Positions 1 to 7,646 are shown, counted from the first letter of the stretch. The stretch is 14,798 nt of DNA from Desulfobacterales bacterium (GCA_030668505.1 DAOUTV010000016.1:1-14798); one strand, 5' to 3'. Translations and numbers: made by a program. The notes: generated from the letters alone by a model not told the origin.

Positions 1-214
1 CACAAAAGCTCAGCTTGCCACTTGCCGCAGCGTGATGGAGCGGGGAAAGTTTCCCTATGCCCACATCGACCTGCTGGTCACAGAGGATGATCATAGTTAT
101 CTGTCTGAAATCGCTCTAAACGGAGGCTTGAAAGGGGCACGCATTCAACGCGAAGACCTTAATTCCCTGAAAAAAGAGCTTCTTGAGAAAATGGCTGAGT
201 CTTTGGCGGATTGA
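1..214 (+). CDS. C-terminal fragment of an ATP-grasp (RimK/glutathione-synthase-like) protein
   Basis: The reading frame is already open at base 2 and ends at TGA 212-214, so only the last 70 codons are present and the true start lies outside the window. The visible tail reads ...PYAHIDLLVTEDDHSYLSEI-ALNGGLKGARI..., followed by a charged helix. A hydrophobic-D-L strand, then an E-I-A-L-N-G-G-L-K-G-A segment, resembles the C-terminal metal-binding part of ATP-grasp ligases, where the acidic residue and the Asn bind Mg-ATP (family knowledge). The substrate cannot be told from this fragment. The ATG at base 32 is internal, not the start. The bases around the stop codon (209-222) are one arm of a palindrome that a MITE-like repeat interrupts. 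Assignment to the ATP-grasp superfamily is moderately sure; anything finer would be a guess. Confidence 0.6.
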   Translation, partial: TKAQLATCRSVMERGKFPYAHIDLLVTEDDHSYLSEIALNGGLKGARIQREDLNSLKKELLEKMAESLAD

Positions 215-286
215 ATATTGACGATTGGATATTTGAACTTAAAAAGCTTTTCAATTCTCTCCAGAAAAAAGACAAATCTCATTATT

Positions 287-466
287 GATGGCTTCGTAAA
301 AAGTCGCAGGAACCTGTCATTTCGAGCGAGCCGACTTCGCCATAGTAGCCTCGGCTACGACGGCTGAAAGCGAGAAATCTTTCCGGTGTAGCATGCTAAA
401 AACATTAGATTTCTCCCTGCGGTCGAAATGACACATTGACTGAATTCGACTTTTTACGATGCCATC
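287..466. repeat. MITE-like palindromic repeat, family A copy 1
   Basis: The ends form an inverted repeat with 19 of 20 bases paired: GATGGCTTCGTAAAAAGTCG at 287-306 against 447-466. Inside, a second pair of arms (GTCATTTCGAGCG near 317 and CGGTCGAAATGAC near 420) encloses short AGATTTCTC-type arms, so the whole unit can fold into a long branched hairpin. ATTATT flanks both ends (281-286 and 467-472; TCATTATT if two terminal bases are shared), which looks like a target-site duplication. No reading frame of note is inside. A near-identical core lies in inverted orientation at 14644-14798. Confidence 0.8.
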
Positions 467-543
467 ATTATTAGGAGACTAAAATAGTCAATCTTCAATC
501 GCAAATAGTCAATCCAAAGATCGTCCGGTGGTCGTTCGAGTTG

Positions 544-936
544 ATGGCCATGATTTACGTGGCTGTGATGGTACTTTTTCTGATAAATCCGGACTGGCCT
601 ATCCTGTTCGTTAACAAGGCTTTCGCTTGCTACGATTGGCCGATGGTGTTTTTCCCCACGGAAAAATTCTGGTTTTCCATAGCTGTGAGCGTGCCGGGCA
701 CCCGGGCTTTTCTGGCCTTTGTAGCAGCACAAAGACCGACTGAGGCCCATCTCTGTGTCAAGGTACTGCTGATCTCTCTGCTGCTCGCAGCAGCCTTATT
801 TGCAAGGCAATTTTTCTTCTATAAGCAAGCCGCCCTTTATGCCCTCGGATTTCTCATCGAATTCATACAAGTGGTCTTTTACATCTTTTTGTGGCGGAAA
901 CTCCCAAAGCCAGACCAGAACAGTACTCTCGCCTAA
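544..936 (+). CDS. Small hypothetical multi-pass membrane protein
   Basis: This is an open frame of 130 codons from ATG 544; TTG 541 and ATG 550 are alternative starts, and no strong ribosome binding site is visible (only a weak GGTGG). The product is strongly hydrophobic, with four likely membrane segments: about residues 2-21 (IYVAVMVLFLI), 40-60, 72-90 (VKVLLISLLLAAALFA) and 95-117 (ALGFLIEFIQVVFYIFLW). A short polar tail follows. I do not recognise a family or any catalytic motif. The gene stands alone between repeat elements, with no operon partner. It is probably real, because hydrophobic segments at regular spacing over 130 codons are unlikely by chance, but the function is unknown. 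Confidence 0.5.
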   Translation: MAMIYVAVMVLFLINPDWPILFVNKAFACYDWPMVFFPTEKFWFSIAVSVPGTRAFLAFVAAQRPTEAHLCVKVLLISLLLAAALFARQFFFYKQAALYALGFLIEFIQVVFYIFLWRKLPKPDQNSTLA

Positions 937-943
937 TCGGACA

Positions 944-1111
944 ATGAGACCTTTGCAAAACTGTCATTTTTTCGTGATGCGGTGTCAGGCTTCGAATTTT
1001 AATCCTCGAAATACATAATGTATTCCTCCGGTTGCACGAAGTGAAGCGTCAGCGCTATATTTTTGCCTTCCTTGCCTGACAAAAAAATGTCTCGTTTTTC
1101 AAAGGTCTCAT
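944..1111. repeat. Palindromic repeat, family B copy 1
   Basis: The outer arms ATGAGACCTTTGCAAAA (944-960) and its near complement (1095-1111) pair at 15 of 17 positions. Inner arms TGTCAGGC (983-990) and GCCTGACA (1074-1081) pair perfectly. The core at about 1003-1034 (TCCTCGAAATACAT...GTATTCCTCCGGTT) and the TTTTGCCTTCCTTG block near 1061-1074 recur in the palindrome at 1591-1740, whose outer arms are a different sequence. Confidence 0.7.
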
Positions 1112-1146
1112 AATAATCCGCCTTTGCCCTAACCCGGACAAGCCGG

Positions 1147-1437
1147 AAAATACGAAATTCCAATATCGAAATTCGAAACAATTTTTAAATATTCAAAATT
1201 GATGAAATCGTAAAAAGTCGAAAAACACCACTTTCTGTCATTCCGGCGAAAGCCGGAATCCAGTTTATTTAGCTAGTTACAAAGGCTCTGGACTCCGGTT
1301 TTCACCGGAGTGACGACTTTTTACGACGCCATCAAAATTCAAATGACCAAAACAAGACTCCTCTCACATTGTTTTTGACATTTGAACATTCGTATTTCGG
1401 ATTTGTTTCGTATTTCGTATTTCGAGATTCGAATTTA
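1147..1437. repeat. AT-rich imperfect repeats interrupted by a family A element
   Basis: The left part (1147-1200) carries TACGAAATT..ATCGAAATTCGAAAC. The right part (1334-1437) carries the inverted theme, with repeated CGTATTTCG and GATTCGAATTT. The right part also has its own hairpin: TTCAAATGACCAAAACA (1338-1354) pairs at 15 of 17 positions with 1370-1386. The family A element at 1201-1333 sits between the two parts, as if it had inserted into an older palindrome. The outer pairing is loose, so the exact limits are uncertain. Confidence 0.45.
1201..1333. repeat. MITE-like palindromic repeat, family A copy 2
   Basis: The terminal arms are GATGAAATCGTAAAAAGTCG (1201-1220) and the complement of GATGGCGTCGTAAAAAGTCG (1314-1333), 17 of 20 paired. 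The core differs from copy 1: two small hairpins, CCGGCGAAAGCCGG near 1244 and CTCCGGTTTTCACCGGAG near 1294, preceded by CTGTCATTC. ATTCAAA occurs near both ends (1191-1197, 1337-1343), but the surroundings are too AT-rich to call it a target duplication. Confidence 0.75.
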
Positions 1438-1590
1438 TGATTTATCAATCTTGGTTACAACTGCCCCGAAGGGGCCACCTTTTCCAAGCGCTGTCTTGGA
1501 CGAGGCATAACAACTTCTGGAAGCTTGTTGCATTTTTTCTTCTAATCGTGAGCTTTTCCATTGACTGTTTACAACTATTTTCCAAAGTAG

Positions 1591-1740
1591 ATCGAGCCAG
1601 TTTCAAAACGCCCCCTTTTGCACCAATCTCTGCGTCAGACTCAAATTCTAGTCCTCGAAATACATCAAGTATTCCTGCGGTTAGAATTTTCGCCTTCCTT
1701 GACCTTGGTGCAAAATTGAACATTTTGAAACTGGCTCGAT
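1591..1740. repeat. Palindromic repeat, family B copy 2
   Basis: The outer arms ATCGAGCCAGTTTCAAAA (1591-1608) and 1723-1740 are a perfect 18-bp inverted repeat. Inner arms TTTTGCACCA (1616-1625) and TGGTGCAAAA (1706-1715) also pair perfectly. The core (GTCCTCGAAATACATCAAGTATTCCTGCGGTT from 1651, written here in outline only, then TTTTCGCCTTCCTTG) matches the core of the palindrome at 944-1111. The arms are unrelated to that copy. Confidence 0.75.
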
Positions 1741-1810
1741 AGATGGGCAATAGAGATCTTGCAATATGGAGTAAAAGGCTTAAGTTTTATGGCCTTACTT
1801 TGATTTTCCC

Positions 1811-1838
1811 TTGACAAAATCAGGGCTTCGGGTTAAAG
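1811..1838 (+). promoter_or_regulatory. Weak candidate promoter for the qrc operon
   Basis: A perfect -35 hexamer TTGACA (1811-1816) is followed after 16 bases by TTAAAG (1833-1838), a poor -10 with 3 of 6 consensus bases. It lies about 190 bp upstream of qrcA. No better sigma70 pair was found between 1741 and 2029, so the operon may depend on an activator or on another sigma factor. This is an inference from hexamer matches only. Confidence 0.25.
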
Positions 1839-2029
1839 GGGCGATACTGAAAAATTCTTGCATTGTCACAAATCTTTATTCCAGTAAGCATTTTAGGATC
1901 ACCATAGACAGTTGGACATATGGTAGCAAGGGGAGTGAACTAAAACGTTACCAGTTGTCCTGTAGCAGCATGATACGTGTTGGCTGACTAGAGTCTCAAC
2001 CTCTACAAACCTAACGATTTGGAGTTTCC

Positions 2030-2770
2030 ATGAGCACAACAGAAGAAAAAGAACAAGCTGTAGCTGAAAATGAGCAGGCAAAGGGAGGCGATGAGCAAGC
2101 TGCCGAAGTTGCTCCTGTGAAACCAGGAACGTGGCGATTTCTCATACCCATCGCTGCGTTTGCACTAGGGTTCATGTCCCATTTCTCGCTCGGCTGGGTC
2201 ATCTTGCCACCAATTCTTTATGCTGAAAAACAGCAGCCCATCGATTTTAGTCATAAGCTCCATGTAGACGAAGTGGGTGACTGTGAAGGCTGTCACTATT
2301 TCCGTGAAGACGGGAGCTTCTCTGGAATCCCCGAGTTGGAAAACTGCGCCGAGTGCCACGAAGAGGCGATGGGAGAAGACCCTGAAGAAGCCAAACTCAT
2401 CACAGAATATATTGAGCCGGGCAAGGAGATTCCGTGGTTGATCTATGCCCGCCAACCCCAGTGTGTCTTTTTCTCTCATGCAGCCCACGTCAAGATGGGT
2501 GAGATGGATTGCGCCATTTGTCATGGACCCATAGGGGACTCAGATCATGTGAGACCTTACCAGTACAATCGTCTCACTAAGTACAGTCGGGATATCTGGG
2601 GCTGGAACATCGCAGGTTTGTCGAAGAACGGCTGGGACTACCTAAAACAGGCGGATAATTCCGGTGAGATTAAGATAGAACACGCCGCTCGAATGAAGAT
2701 GGACGACTGTGCAGAGTGTCATATGGAGAAAAGGGGCACCCATGACGCCTGCTTCGTGTGTCACAAATAG
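2030..2770 (+). CDS. qrcA: QrcA, membrane-anchored multiheme cytochrome c subunit of the quinone reductase complex
   Basis: The product has 246 residues. An N-terminal acidic, Gln/Glu-rich cytoplasmic stretch (1-32) is followed by one membrane anchor (about 35-62) and a periplasmic domain with five CXXCH haem c sites at residues 85-89, 106-110, 161-165, 227-231 and 241-245. Additional His residues (75, 78, 150, 153, 218) in FSHKLH- and FSHAAH-type contexts are candidate distal ligands. In Qrc this subunit accepts electrons from type I cytochrome c3 and passes them through the Fe-S subunits toward menaquinone (family knowledge). The identification rests on the downstream order: Mo-fold subunit, ferredoxin-like subunit, NrfD. 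The Desulfovibrio vulgaris QrcA is described, as I recall, as hexahaem, so five sites is one fewer. GGAG lies 6 bases before ATG 2030. qrcB follows after 24 bp. Confidence 0.85.
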   Translation: MSTTEEKEQAVAENEQAKGGDEQAAEVAPVKPGTWRFLIPIAAFALGFMSHFSLGWVILPPILYAEKQQPIDFSHKLHVDEVGDCEGCHYFREDGSFSGIPELENCAECHEEAMGEDPEEAKLITEYIEPGKEIPWLIYARQPQCVFFSHAAHVKMGEMDCAICHGPIGDSDHVRPYQYNRLTKYSRDIWGWNIAGLSKNGWDYLKQADNSGEIKIEHAARMKMDDCAECHMEKRGTHDACFVCHK

Positions 2771-2794
2771 GCACTTAATCTGAGGGGAAGACCT

Positions 2795-5134
2795 ATGAAA
2801 TTGGACAGAAGAACGTTTATTGAGCTCATTGTTGGATTCTCGGCTGGGGCCGGTGGCGGTTTTATGGCCACGCCCGTAAACTGGAAGTTAATGGATGACA
2901 TGACCATCTGGTCGCAAGAGCTCTGGCCGCGGTACCAGTTGGGAGGGCTGAAAGGTAGCCTTCCTCAACAGGGAAAAGTCACCCACGCAGACTCGGTCTG
3001 CAACCTTTGCCCGGGCGGCTGCGGTATAACGGTTAGAAAGGTTGGGGACCGTGCTACCAAGATTGAGGGAAGAGAGGGATATCCGGTCAACGACGGGGGT
3101 ATCTGTCCCCTTGGAGCTGCCGGCTTACAGCTCCTGTACGGCCCTTGGCGAATCCCGAGCCCCTTGAAAAGAATTGGGAAACGAGGTTCAGGGAATTTTG
3201 AGAAAATCTCGTGGGATGAAGCAATCAATGAGGTTGTACAAAAACTGGGGAATCTGCGGCAGAAGGGTCAGTCCCACACGGTAGCATGTATTCTTGGTTC
3301 TGATGAGGGTACCGTGCCGAGGTTGTTTGATCGCTTCCTGACGGCTTACGGATCACCAAACTTTATCCGCACAGCTTCTGCTGAAGACACCTATGAATTG
3401 GCTCTGGGCCTCATGCAAGGAACCACGGGTTCAGTGGGCTATGATCTGGAACGTGCAAACTTCATCCTGAGTTTCGGAAGCGGCCTCATAGAGGGATGGG
3501 GCTCACCCGTGCGTGTTATCCAGGCTCACAGCACATGGCGATCCGGCGATTTAAAGGATCGGGCCACAGTCGTTCAAATTGAACCTCGACTCTCCAATAC
3601 TGCGGCCAAAGCCGACAATTGGCATCCTATTAATCCAGGAACCGAGGCGGCCTTAGCACTGGGGCTCGCCCACGTAATCATAAAAGAGTCACTATATAAT
3701 GCTGACTTTATAGGAAAACATACCTTTGGCTTTGAAGATTGGAGTGACTCCAGCGGCAAGACTTACATGGGCTTCAAGCGTCTGGTTCGGACCGAATATA
3801 CGCCTGAGGCCGTAGCCAAGATCACGGGACTACCGGCCAAAAAAATTCTCACACTTGCACGGGCCTTTGCAAAGGCCAAACGCCCCTTGGCGGTCTGGGG
3901 TCGCGGCAAGGGAACCGTGTCGGGAAGCCTTTACGAGTGTATGACCGTTCATGCCCTCAACGCACTGACAGGCAACATCAACAAGCCGGGCGGTGTCTCG
4001 GCCCGTCCCCAAGTGGCCACCCGGTCATGGCCTGAAGTTGAGAGGGATGCCACTGCCTTGTCCGGATCTCGAAGACCTCGAATAGATGGGGCAGGCTCGA
4101 ATCGTTACCCATTGACCAGGTATCTGCCGGACAGATGGTCCCAAGTCATGAATGGAGGCAAGGCCGGCGCGATCCAGGCCCTCCTTGTCCATGGGGCCGA
4201 CCCATACTTCACCACACTTGACTCTGCAGCCGTGGCCAAGGCTTTCGATGCCATTCCGTTTGTGGTGAGTTTCTCCACCTGTTTGGACGAAACCGCCTAT
4301 CATGCGGACTTGATTCTGCCCAACCATCATTACCTGGAGCGTTGGGAAGATTTGCCGACGCCCGTTGGTCTGCAAAAGCCCATACTCGGCATGCTAAGGC
4401 CGGTGGTATCCCCACAATTTGATACAAGGCACGCGGGAGATGTCCTCATGACCATCGCGAAGTCTATGGGCGGATCCGTTGCAAGCGCCTTCCCGTGGGA
4501 CGACTACGAAACCCTGTTGAAGGAGACCATGGGAGACAAATGGGGCTCCTTGGAAGCAGCAGGCTATATAGTAAATGAGGGGTACAAGCCTTCTGCCTGG
4601 TCAAAGGCCTTTGGCACTCCGTCCGGCAAATTTGAGTTCTATATCACGGCCTTTGACCAAGCAGGCGTAAAAATAGGTAAAGATGTGGGTTATCTCCCCC
4701 ACTATGAGCCGGTTCAACCGGAGGGGAATCCTGCTACTTATCCGCTCATTTTGATCCCTACGGAATTGATGCGTCTGGCAGACGGTGCTGTTGGAAACCC
4801 GCCGTTCTGCACAAAGACCCTGGAAGAAACAGAGTTGAAAAAGAACGATCTTTTCGTAGAGGTCAACCCTAAAACCGCAGCCGATTACGGTCTTTCCGAA
4901 GGTCATCATGCCATGCTCGAAACAGCCAAGGGGAAAGCCAAAGTACTCGTGCACCTTTTTGAAGGAATCATGCCGGGAGTGATAGGCATCCCCAAGGGTC
5001 TAGGCCATGCGGCTTATGACGATTACCTGGCTGGCAAGGGCGTTAATGCGAACAGCCTCATTGGCGTCGTGGAAGACCCGGTCACCGGCCTGTCCGCCGC
5101 TTGGGGCGTTCGAGCCAAACTGACACGCGTCTAA
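2795..5134 (+). CDS. qrcB: QrcB, molybdopterin-oxidoreductase-family subunit of Qrc (probably Mo-free)
   Basis: The product has 779 residues and starts with a Tat signal (MKLDRRTFIELIVGF: twin Arg at 5-6, then a hydrophobic stretch), so it is exported folded to the periplasm. The N-terminal [4Fe-4S] domain has Cys 69, 72, 76 and 104 (CNLCPGGC then ICPLG). The catalytic-fold domains follow, ending in the usual C-terminal dinucleotide-binding barrel (about 650-779). Where active family members have Cys, Ser or Sec as the metal ligand, this protein appears to have Tyr200 (context EDTYELA). That fits the published finding that QrcB binds no molybdenum and acts as an electron-transfer and scaffold subunit. 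The alignment is by eye, so the ligand call is an inference. GAGGGGAAG precedes ATG 2795. The gene lies between the cytochrome and Fe-S genes. A polysulfide or thiosulfate reductase subunit is the alternative, disfavoured by the qrcA neighbour. Confidence 0.87.
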   Translation: MKLDRRTFIELIVGFSAGAGGGFMATPVNWKLMDDMTIWSQELWPRYQLGGLKGSLPQQGKVTHADSVCNLCPGGCGITVRKVGDRATKIEGREGYPVNDGGICPLGAAGLQLLYGPWRIPSPLKRIGKRGSGNFEKISWDEAINEVVQKLGNLRQKGQSHTVACILGSDEGTVPRLFDRFLTAYGSPNFIRTASAEDTYELALGLMQGTTGSVGYDLERANFILSFGSGLIEGWGSPVRVIQAHSTWRSGDLKDRATVVQIEPRLSNTAAKADNWHPINPGTEAALALGLAHVIIKESLYNADFIGKHTFGFEDWSDSSGKTYMGFKRLVRTEYTPEAVAKITGLPAKKILTLARAFAKAKRPLAVWGRGKGTVSGSLYECMTVHALNALTGNINKPGGVSARPQVATRSWPEVERDATALSGSRRPRIDGAGSNRYPLTRYLPDRWSQVMNGGKAGAIQALLVHGADPYFTTLDSAAVAKAFDAIPFVVSFSTCLDETAYHADLILPNHHYLERWEDLPTPVGLQKPILGMLRPVVSPQFDTRHAGDVLMTIAKSMGGSVASAFPWDDYETLLKETMGDKWGSLEAAGYIVNEGYKPSAWSKAFGTPSGKFEFYITAFDQAGVKIGKDVGYLPHYEPVQPEGNPATYPLILIPTELMRLADGAVGNPPFCTKTLEETELKKNDLFVEVNPKTAADYGLSEGHHAMLETAKGKAKVLVHLFEGIMPGVIGIPKGLGHAAYDDYLAGKGVNANSLIGVVEDPVTGLSAAWGVRAKLTRV

Positions 5135-5153
5135 TCATTAAGAAGGGGTAACC

Positions 5154-5954
5154 ATGAAAGAGGCACATCACAAAGCAGACGAGAAGACTTACAAGTTCGG
5201 CATGGTAATTGACCTGGACAAATGCACAGGTTGCGGGGCCTGCATGGTGGCCTGTATGGCTGAAAACAACTTGCCCTTCAGGAAAGACAATAGTGACAGG
5301 TTGCGCAGTAACCTCTGGATGCGGGTCTACAAGATCTCTAACGGTCGCTCCTTTCCGGACTTGGACATCTCTTTTATCCCGAGGCCCTGTCAGCACTGCG
5401 AGGGGCACGGCCACCACGCTGCGACGCCCTGCGTGTCAGTATGCCCGGCAACGGCTACCGATTACAGTCACGAAACCGGCATTGTGAGTCAGGTCTATAC
5501 GCGCTGTTTTGGGTGCCGGTACTGTATGGCAGCGTGTCCTTACCATGTGCGCGTTTTTAACTGGTGGGATCCAACGTGGCCAAAAGGAATGAGCAAGTAC
5601 TTGAATCCTGACGTGTCCGTGCGTATGCGTGGTGTGGTGGAAAAATGTAGTTTTTGCTATCACCGATACCAGCGGGCCAAAAACAAGGCATACGCGGAAG
5701 AACGGCGCGAGCTCCATGAAGACGAATATCAAACCGCTTGCACTCAGGCCTGCCCTGCAGGGGCCATCACATTTGGAGATCTGAAGAACCCGGAGCACAA
5801 GGTCTATAAGTTGAAAAAGAGCCCCTATGCCTTCCGGCTTCTGGAAAAGCTCGGCACGAATCCCAAGATCTACTATGTTTCAACAAGAGACTGGGTCCGG
5901 AAGGCGGGCGATGTGTATTTAGGCAAAGAAGGAAAGGATGTAACCCACGCATAG
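5154..5954 (+). CDS. qrcC: QrcC, ferredoxin-like iron-sulfur subunit of Qrc
   Basis: The product has 266 residues and belongs to the DmsB/NrfC-type four-cluster family. Four Cys groups are complete: 24/27/30/34 (CTGCGACMVAC), 79/82/93/97 (CQHC...CVSVC), 118/121/124/128 (CFGCRYCMAAC) and 165/168/196/200 (CSFC...CTQAC). All sixteen Cys are present, enough for four [4Fe-4S] clusters that wire the haem and Mo-fold subunits to the NrfD subunit. It has no signal peptide of its own; subunits of this class are usually exported together with the Tat-bearing partner, here QrcB (inference). AAGGGG precedes ATG 5154, 19 bp after the qrcB stop. qrcD follows after 27 bp. The family is certain; the name depends on the cluster. 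Confidence 0.87.
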   Translation: MKEAHHKADEKTYKFGMVIDLDKCTGCGACMVACMAENNLPFRKDNSDRLRSNLWMRVYKISNGRSFPDLDISFIPRPCQHCEGHGHHAATPCVSVCPATATDYSHETGIVSQVYTRCFGCRYCMAACPYHVRVFNWWDPTWPKGMSKYLNPDVSVRMRGVVEKCSFCYHRYQRAKNKAYAEERRELHEDEYQTACTQACPAGAITFGDLKNPEHKVYKLKKSPYAFRLLEKLGTNPKIYYVSTRDWVRKAGDVYLGKEGKDVTHA

Positions 5955-5981
5955 CCCTTAATTTTGGAAGGAGTATCAGCT

Positions 5982-7232
5982 ATGGATTCTGCATCAGCCC
6001 CATTTGATTCTGCACTATTCCCGGAAGGTGTCAAGCGGTGTAAATTTAAATGGTTTCTCTTCTGGGTCGCCGTCTTGCACGGCCCTATAATGGTGGGCGT
6101 TATCGGCACACTCATGTGCTGGGGCCTTGCCCTCAACGTGACCTATCTCAACAACAACTACCCATTCGGGCTCTGGATTGCCGCAGACCTGGGGATCATA
6201 GCCCTTGGGGGCGGTGCCTTCTTCACAGGTTTTTTAAGGTATGTTGTGAACATAGAGGAGCTTAAGAACATCGTCAATTATGCTGTGGTCATCGGAGTCA
6301 TTTGTTATGCGGCGGCCCAGGGCATCCTCGGAATAGATATAGGTCAACCGCTAAGAGGTTGGTTTATTTTCTGGCACGCAAACGTCCACTCCATGCTCAC
6401 AGAGGTGGCCTTCTGTATCACGTGCTACTTCATGGTCCTGTGCATCGAGTATCTCCCATTGATTTTGGAAAATCGGCAGATCAACAAGTTAGGCTTTTTC
6501 CATGGCCTGGCCCATCATCTTCATGGGGCCATGCCCACTATTGCGGCAGTCGGTGTTTTTCTTTCCTTCTTTCATCAAGGATCCCTGGGTGGCGTCCCTG
6601 GTGTGCTCTATGGCCGACCTTTTGCATTTCGTGAGGGATTTCTGGTCTGGCCATGGACCTTTTTTCTGGCTATTCTTTCGGCCATTGCATGCGGTCCGTG
6701 CTTCACTATCCTGGTCACCTGGTTCACAGAAAAATGTGCCGGAAAGCAACTCGTCAAGAAAAATGTTATAGATATTCTCGCCAAGATTTCAGGCAGGCTC
6801 TTGGTACTCTATCTCATTTTGAAGATCCTTGATACGATTGTATGGGTCGGCCTCGCCAAAGGGGTGGGTGCCCCATTCAGCAGTTTTTATGCGAATCAAC
6901 CTTATGGTTACTGGGTTCTAATTACAGAGATTGGCATACTAGGCATTATCCCGGCAATGCTTCTCTTGAGTGAGAGGGTACGCCGAAATGAGGCGGGGTT
7001 GATCATCGCCTGTCTTCTAAATTGCGCAGGCATATTTATGAATCGGTGGATTATAGTCGTACAGACCTGTGCCCAGCCGGTGATGAGCTTTGATAAATTT
7101 GTCAGTTACCATCCAAACTGGGTGGAATACGCAACCACACTCGTATTTGTTTGGGTAGGTGCCGTCGTCATAATGCTCTCATATAGGTATCTGCCGATCT
7201 TTCCCCAAGAAAAGGAGCTAAATCCATTATAG
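5982..7232 (+). CDS. qrcD: QrcD, NrfD-like integral membrane subunit of Qrc (menaquinone site)
   Basis: The product has 416 residues from ATG 5982. I chose this start because GGAAGGAG lies just upstream at 5967-5974, inside the longer frame that begins at TTG 5964. The protein is nearly all membrane helices (about ten), beginning at residues 24-50 and including the NrfD-type PFGLWIAADLG motif at 61-71 after helix one. NrfD/PsrC proteins bind quinone near the periplasmic face without haem (family knowledge). In Qrc this subunit hosts the menaquinone-reduction site and is proposed to make the reaction electrogenic. The C-terminus is short and polar (LPIFPQEKELNPL). A tiny membrane-protein gene follows after 15 bp, probably on the same transcript. 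Confidence 0.87.
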   Translation: MDSASAPFDSALFPEGVKRCKFKWFLFWVAVLHGPIMVGVIGTLMCWGLALNVTYLNNNYPFGLWIAADLGIIALGGGAFFTGFLRYVVNIEELKNIVNYAVVIGVICYAAAQGILGIDIGQPLRGWFIFWHANVHSMLTEVAFCITCYFMVLCIEYLPLILENRQINKLGFFHGLAHHLHGAMPTIAAVGVFLSFFHQGSLGGVPGVLYGRPFAFREGFLVWPWTFFLAILSAIACGPCFTILVTWFTEKCAGKQLVKKNVIDILAKISGRLLVLYLILKILDTIVWVGLAKGVGAPFSSFYANQPYGYWVLITEIGILGIIPAMLLLSERVRRNEAGLIIACLLNCAGIFMNRWIIVVQTCAQPVMSFDKFVSYHPNWVEYATTLVFVWVGAVVIMLSYRYLPIFPQEKELNPL

Positions 7233-7247
7233 GAAAGGATTTCCGCC

Positions 7248-7409
7248 ATGTTCCCATTTGCTTTTGAGTGGATAGCCGAACCAACGCGTTATGTCTTTAT
7301 GGGTGCCCTATACGCAGTTTTGATCGCTCTGATTATCATATTGCACTATTGTGCCATACGCGCCTTCTTGGACATGATATGCAAGAAAAAAAATCACAAT
7401 CATCATTGA
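7248..7409 (+). CDS. 53-residue single-span membrane protein downstream of qrcD
   Basis: ATG 7248 to TGA 7407-7409 encodes 53 residues. The sequence has an amphipathic start (MFPFAFEWIAEPTRY), one strong membrane helix (about 16-37, rich in Leu and Ile) and a basic, His-rich end (KKKNHNHH). AGGAAAGGA lies about 7-8 bases before the ATG, a good ribosome binding site, and the qrcD stop is only 15 bp upstream, so it should be cotranslated. I do not recognise a family. By position and form it could be an accessory subunit or assembly factor of Qrc, as many respiratory complexes have such single-helix proteins; this is inference. The frame is too short for most gene finders. Confidence 0.6.
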   Translation: MFPFAFEWIAEPTRYVFMGALYAVLIALIIILHYCAIRAFLDMICKKKNHNHH

Positions 7410-7460
7410 GACTTTCACAAAAAACCGCGTAAAAACAAACTTGTTTAGTGAGGAACCGTA

Positions 7461-7646
7461 ATGGATCTTGCCAGAATGTTAGGAATTTTAGTCGTTTTTG
7501 GTGTGCCTGCAATTATTGGTGGAGGCCTTACCTATCACATATTCCATAGCTGGTTTGCTGTGATCTTGTGGGAAGCACTGGTCGTTTTCGGAGCAGTCAC
7601 CATCGCCTACAAGGCAGCAGGCAAATCAGCACCAAGTAGTCACTAA
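7461..7646 (+). CDS. 61-residue two-span membrane protein at the end of the qrc operon
   Basis: ATG 7461 is preceded by GTGAGGAA at a usable distance. The 61-residue product has two likely membrane segments (about 6-25, Ile/Gly/Leu rich, and 29-50, WFAVILWEALVVFGAVTIAY) and a short polar tail ending KSAPSSH. It lies 51 bp after the 53-residue gene and 103 bp before a hairpin terminator, so it is probably the last gene of the qrc transcript. I recognise no family. Two membrane microproteins in a row at the end of a respiratory operon suggest structural or assembly roles, but nothing in the sequence proves it. Confidence 0.6.
   Translation: MDLARMLGILVVFGVPAIIGGGLTYHIFHSWFAVILWEALVVFGAVTIAYKAAGKSAPSSH

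Larger units (their letters stand above)
937..2029. other. Gene-free interval with clustered palindromic repeats and the qrcA leader
   Basis: No credible coding region lies in these roughly 1.1 kb. Open frames at 1437-1750 on both strands run through a palindrome and match nothing I recognise. The interval holds two family B palindromes (944-1111, 1591-1740), one family A element (1201-1333), AT-rich imperfect repeats around it (1147-1437), and finally about 290 bp (1741-2029) that must carry the qrc promoter. The segment 1438-1590 shows nothing beyond a short GCCCC-GAA-GGGGC hairpin near 1463. Confidence 0.7.

Noticed and set aside
454..750. 98-codon frame on the - strand
   Set aside because: It lies opposite the hydrophobic frame at 544-936 and begins within a repeat arm region; the + strand frame has the more protein-like composition.
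287..1740. CRISPR array
   Set aside because: The repeats are palindromic, of different sizes and irregularly spaced, without uniform spacers or cas genes.
1437..1750. Open frames of about 101 codons on both strands
   Set aside because: They run through a family B palindrome with a perfect inverted repeat, and the two frames mirror each other; no ribosome binding site or recognisable domain.
1863..1891. Second promoter candidate (TTGTCA, then AAGCAT after 17 bases) before qrcA
   Set aside because: The -10 match is only two bases, no better than chance in this AT-rich stretch.
2795..5134. Polysulfide, thiosulfate or tetrathionate reductase catalytic subunit
   Set aside because: The gene order with a membrane-anchored multihaem cytochrome in front and the apparent absence of a metal ligand fit Qrc better. 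Alternative complex III was also considered, but its additional subunits are missing.
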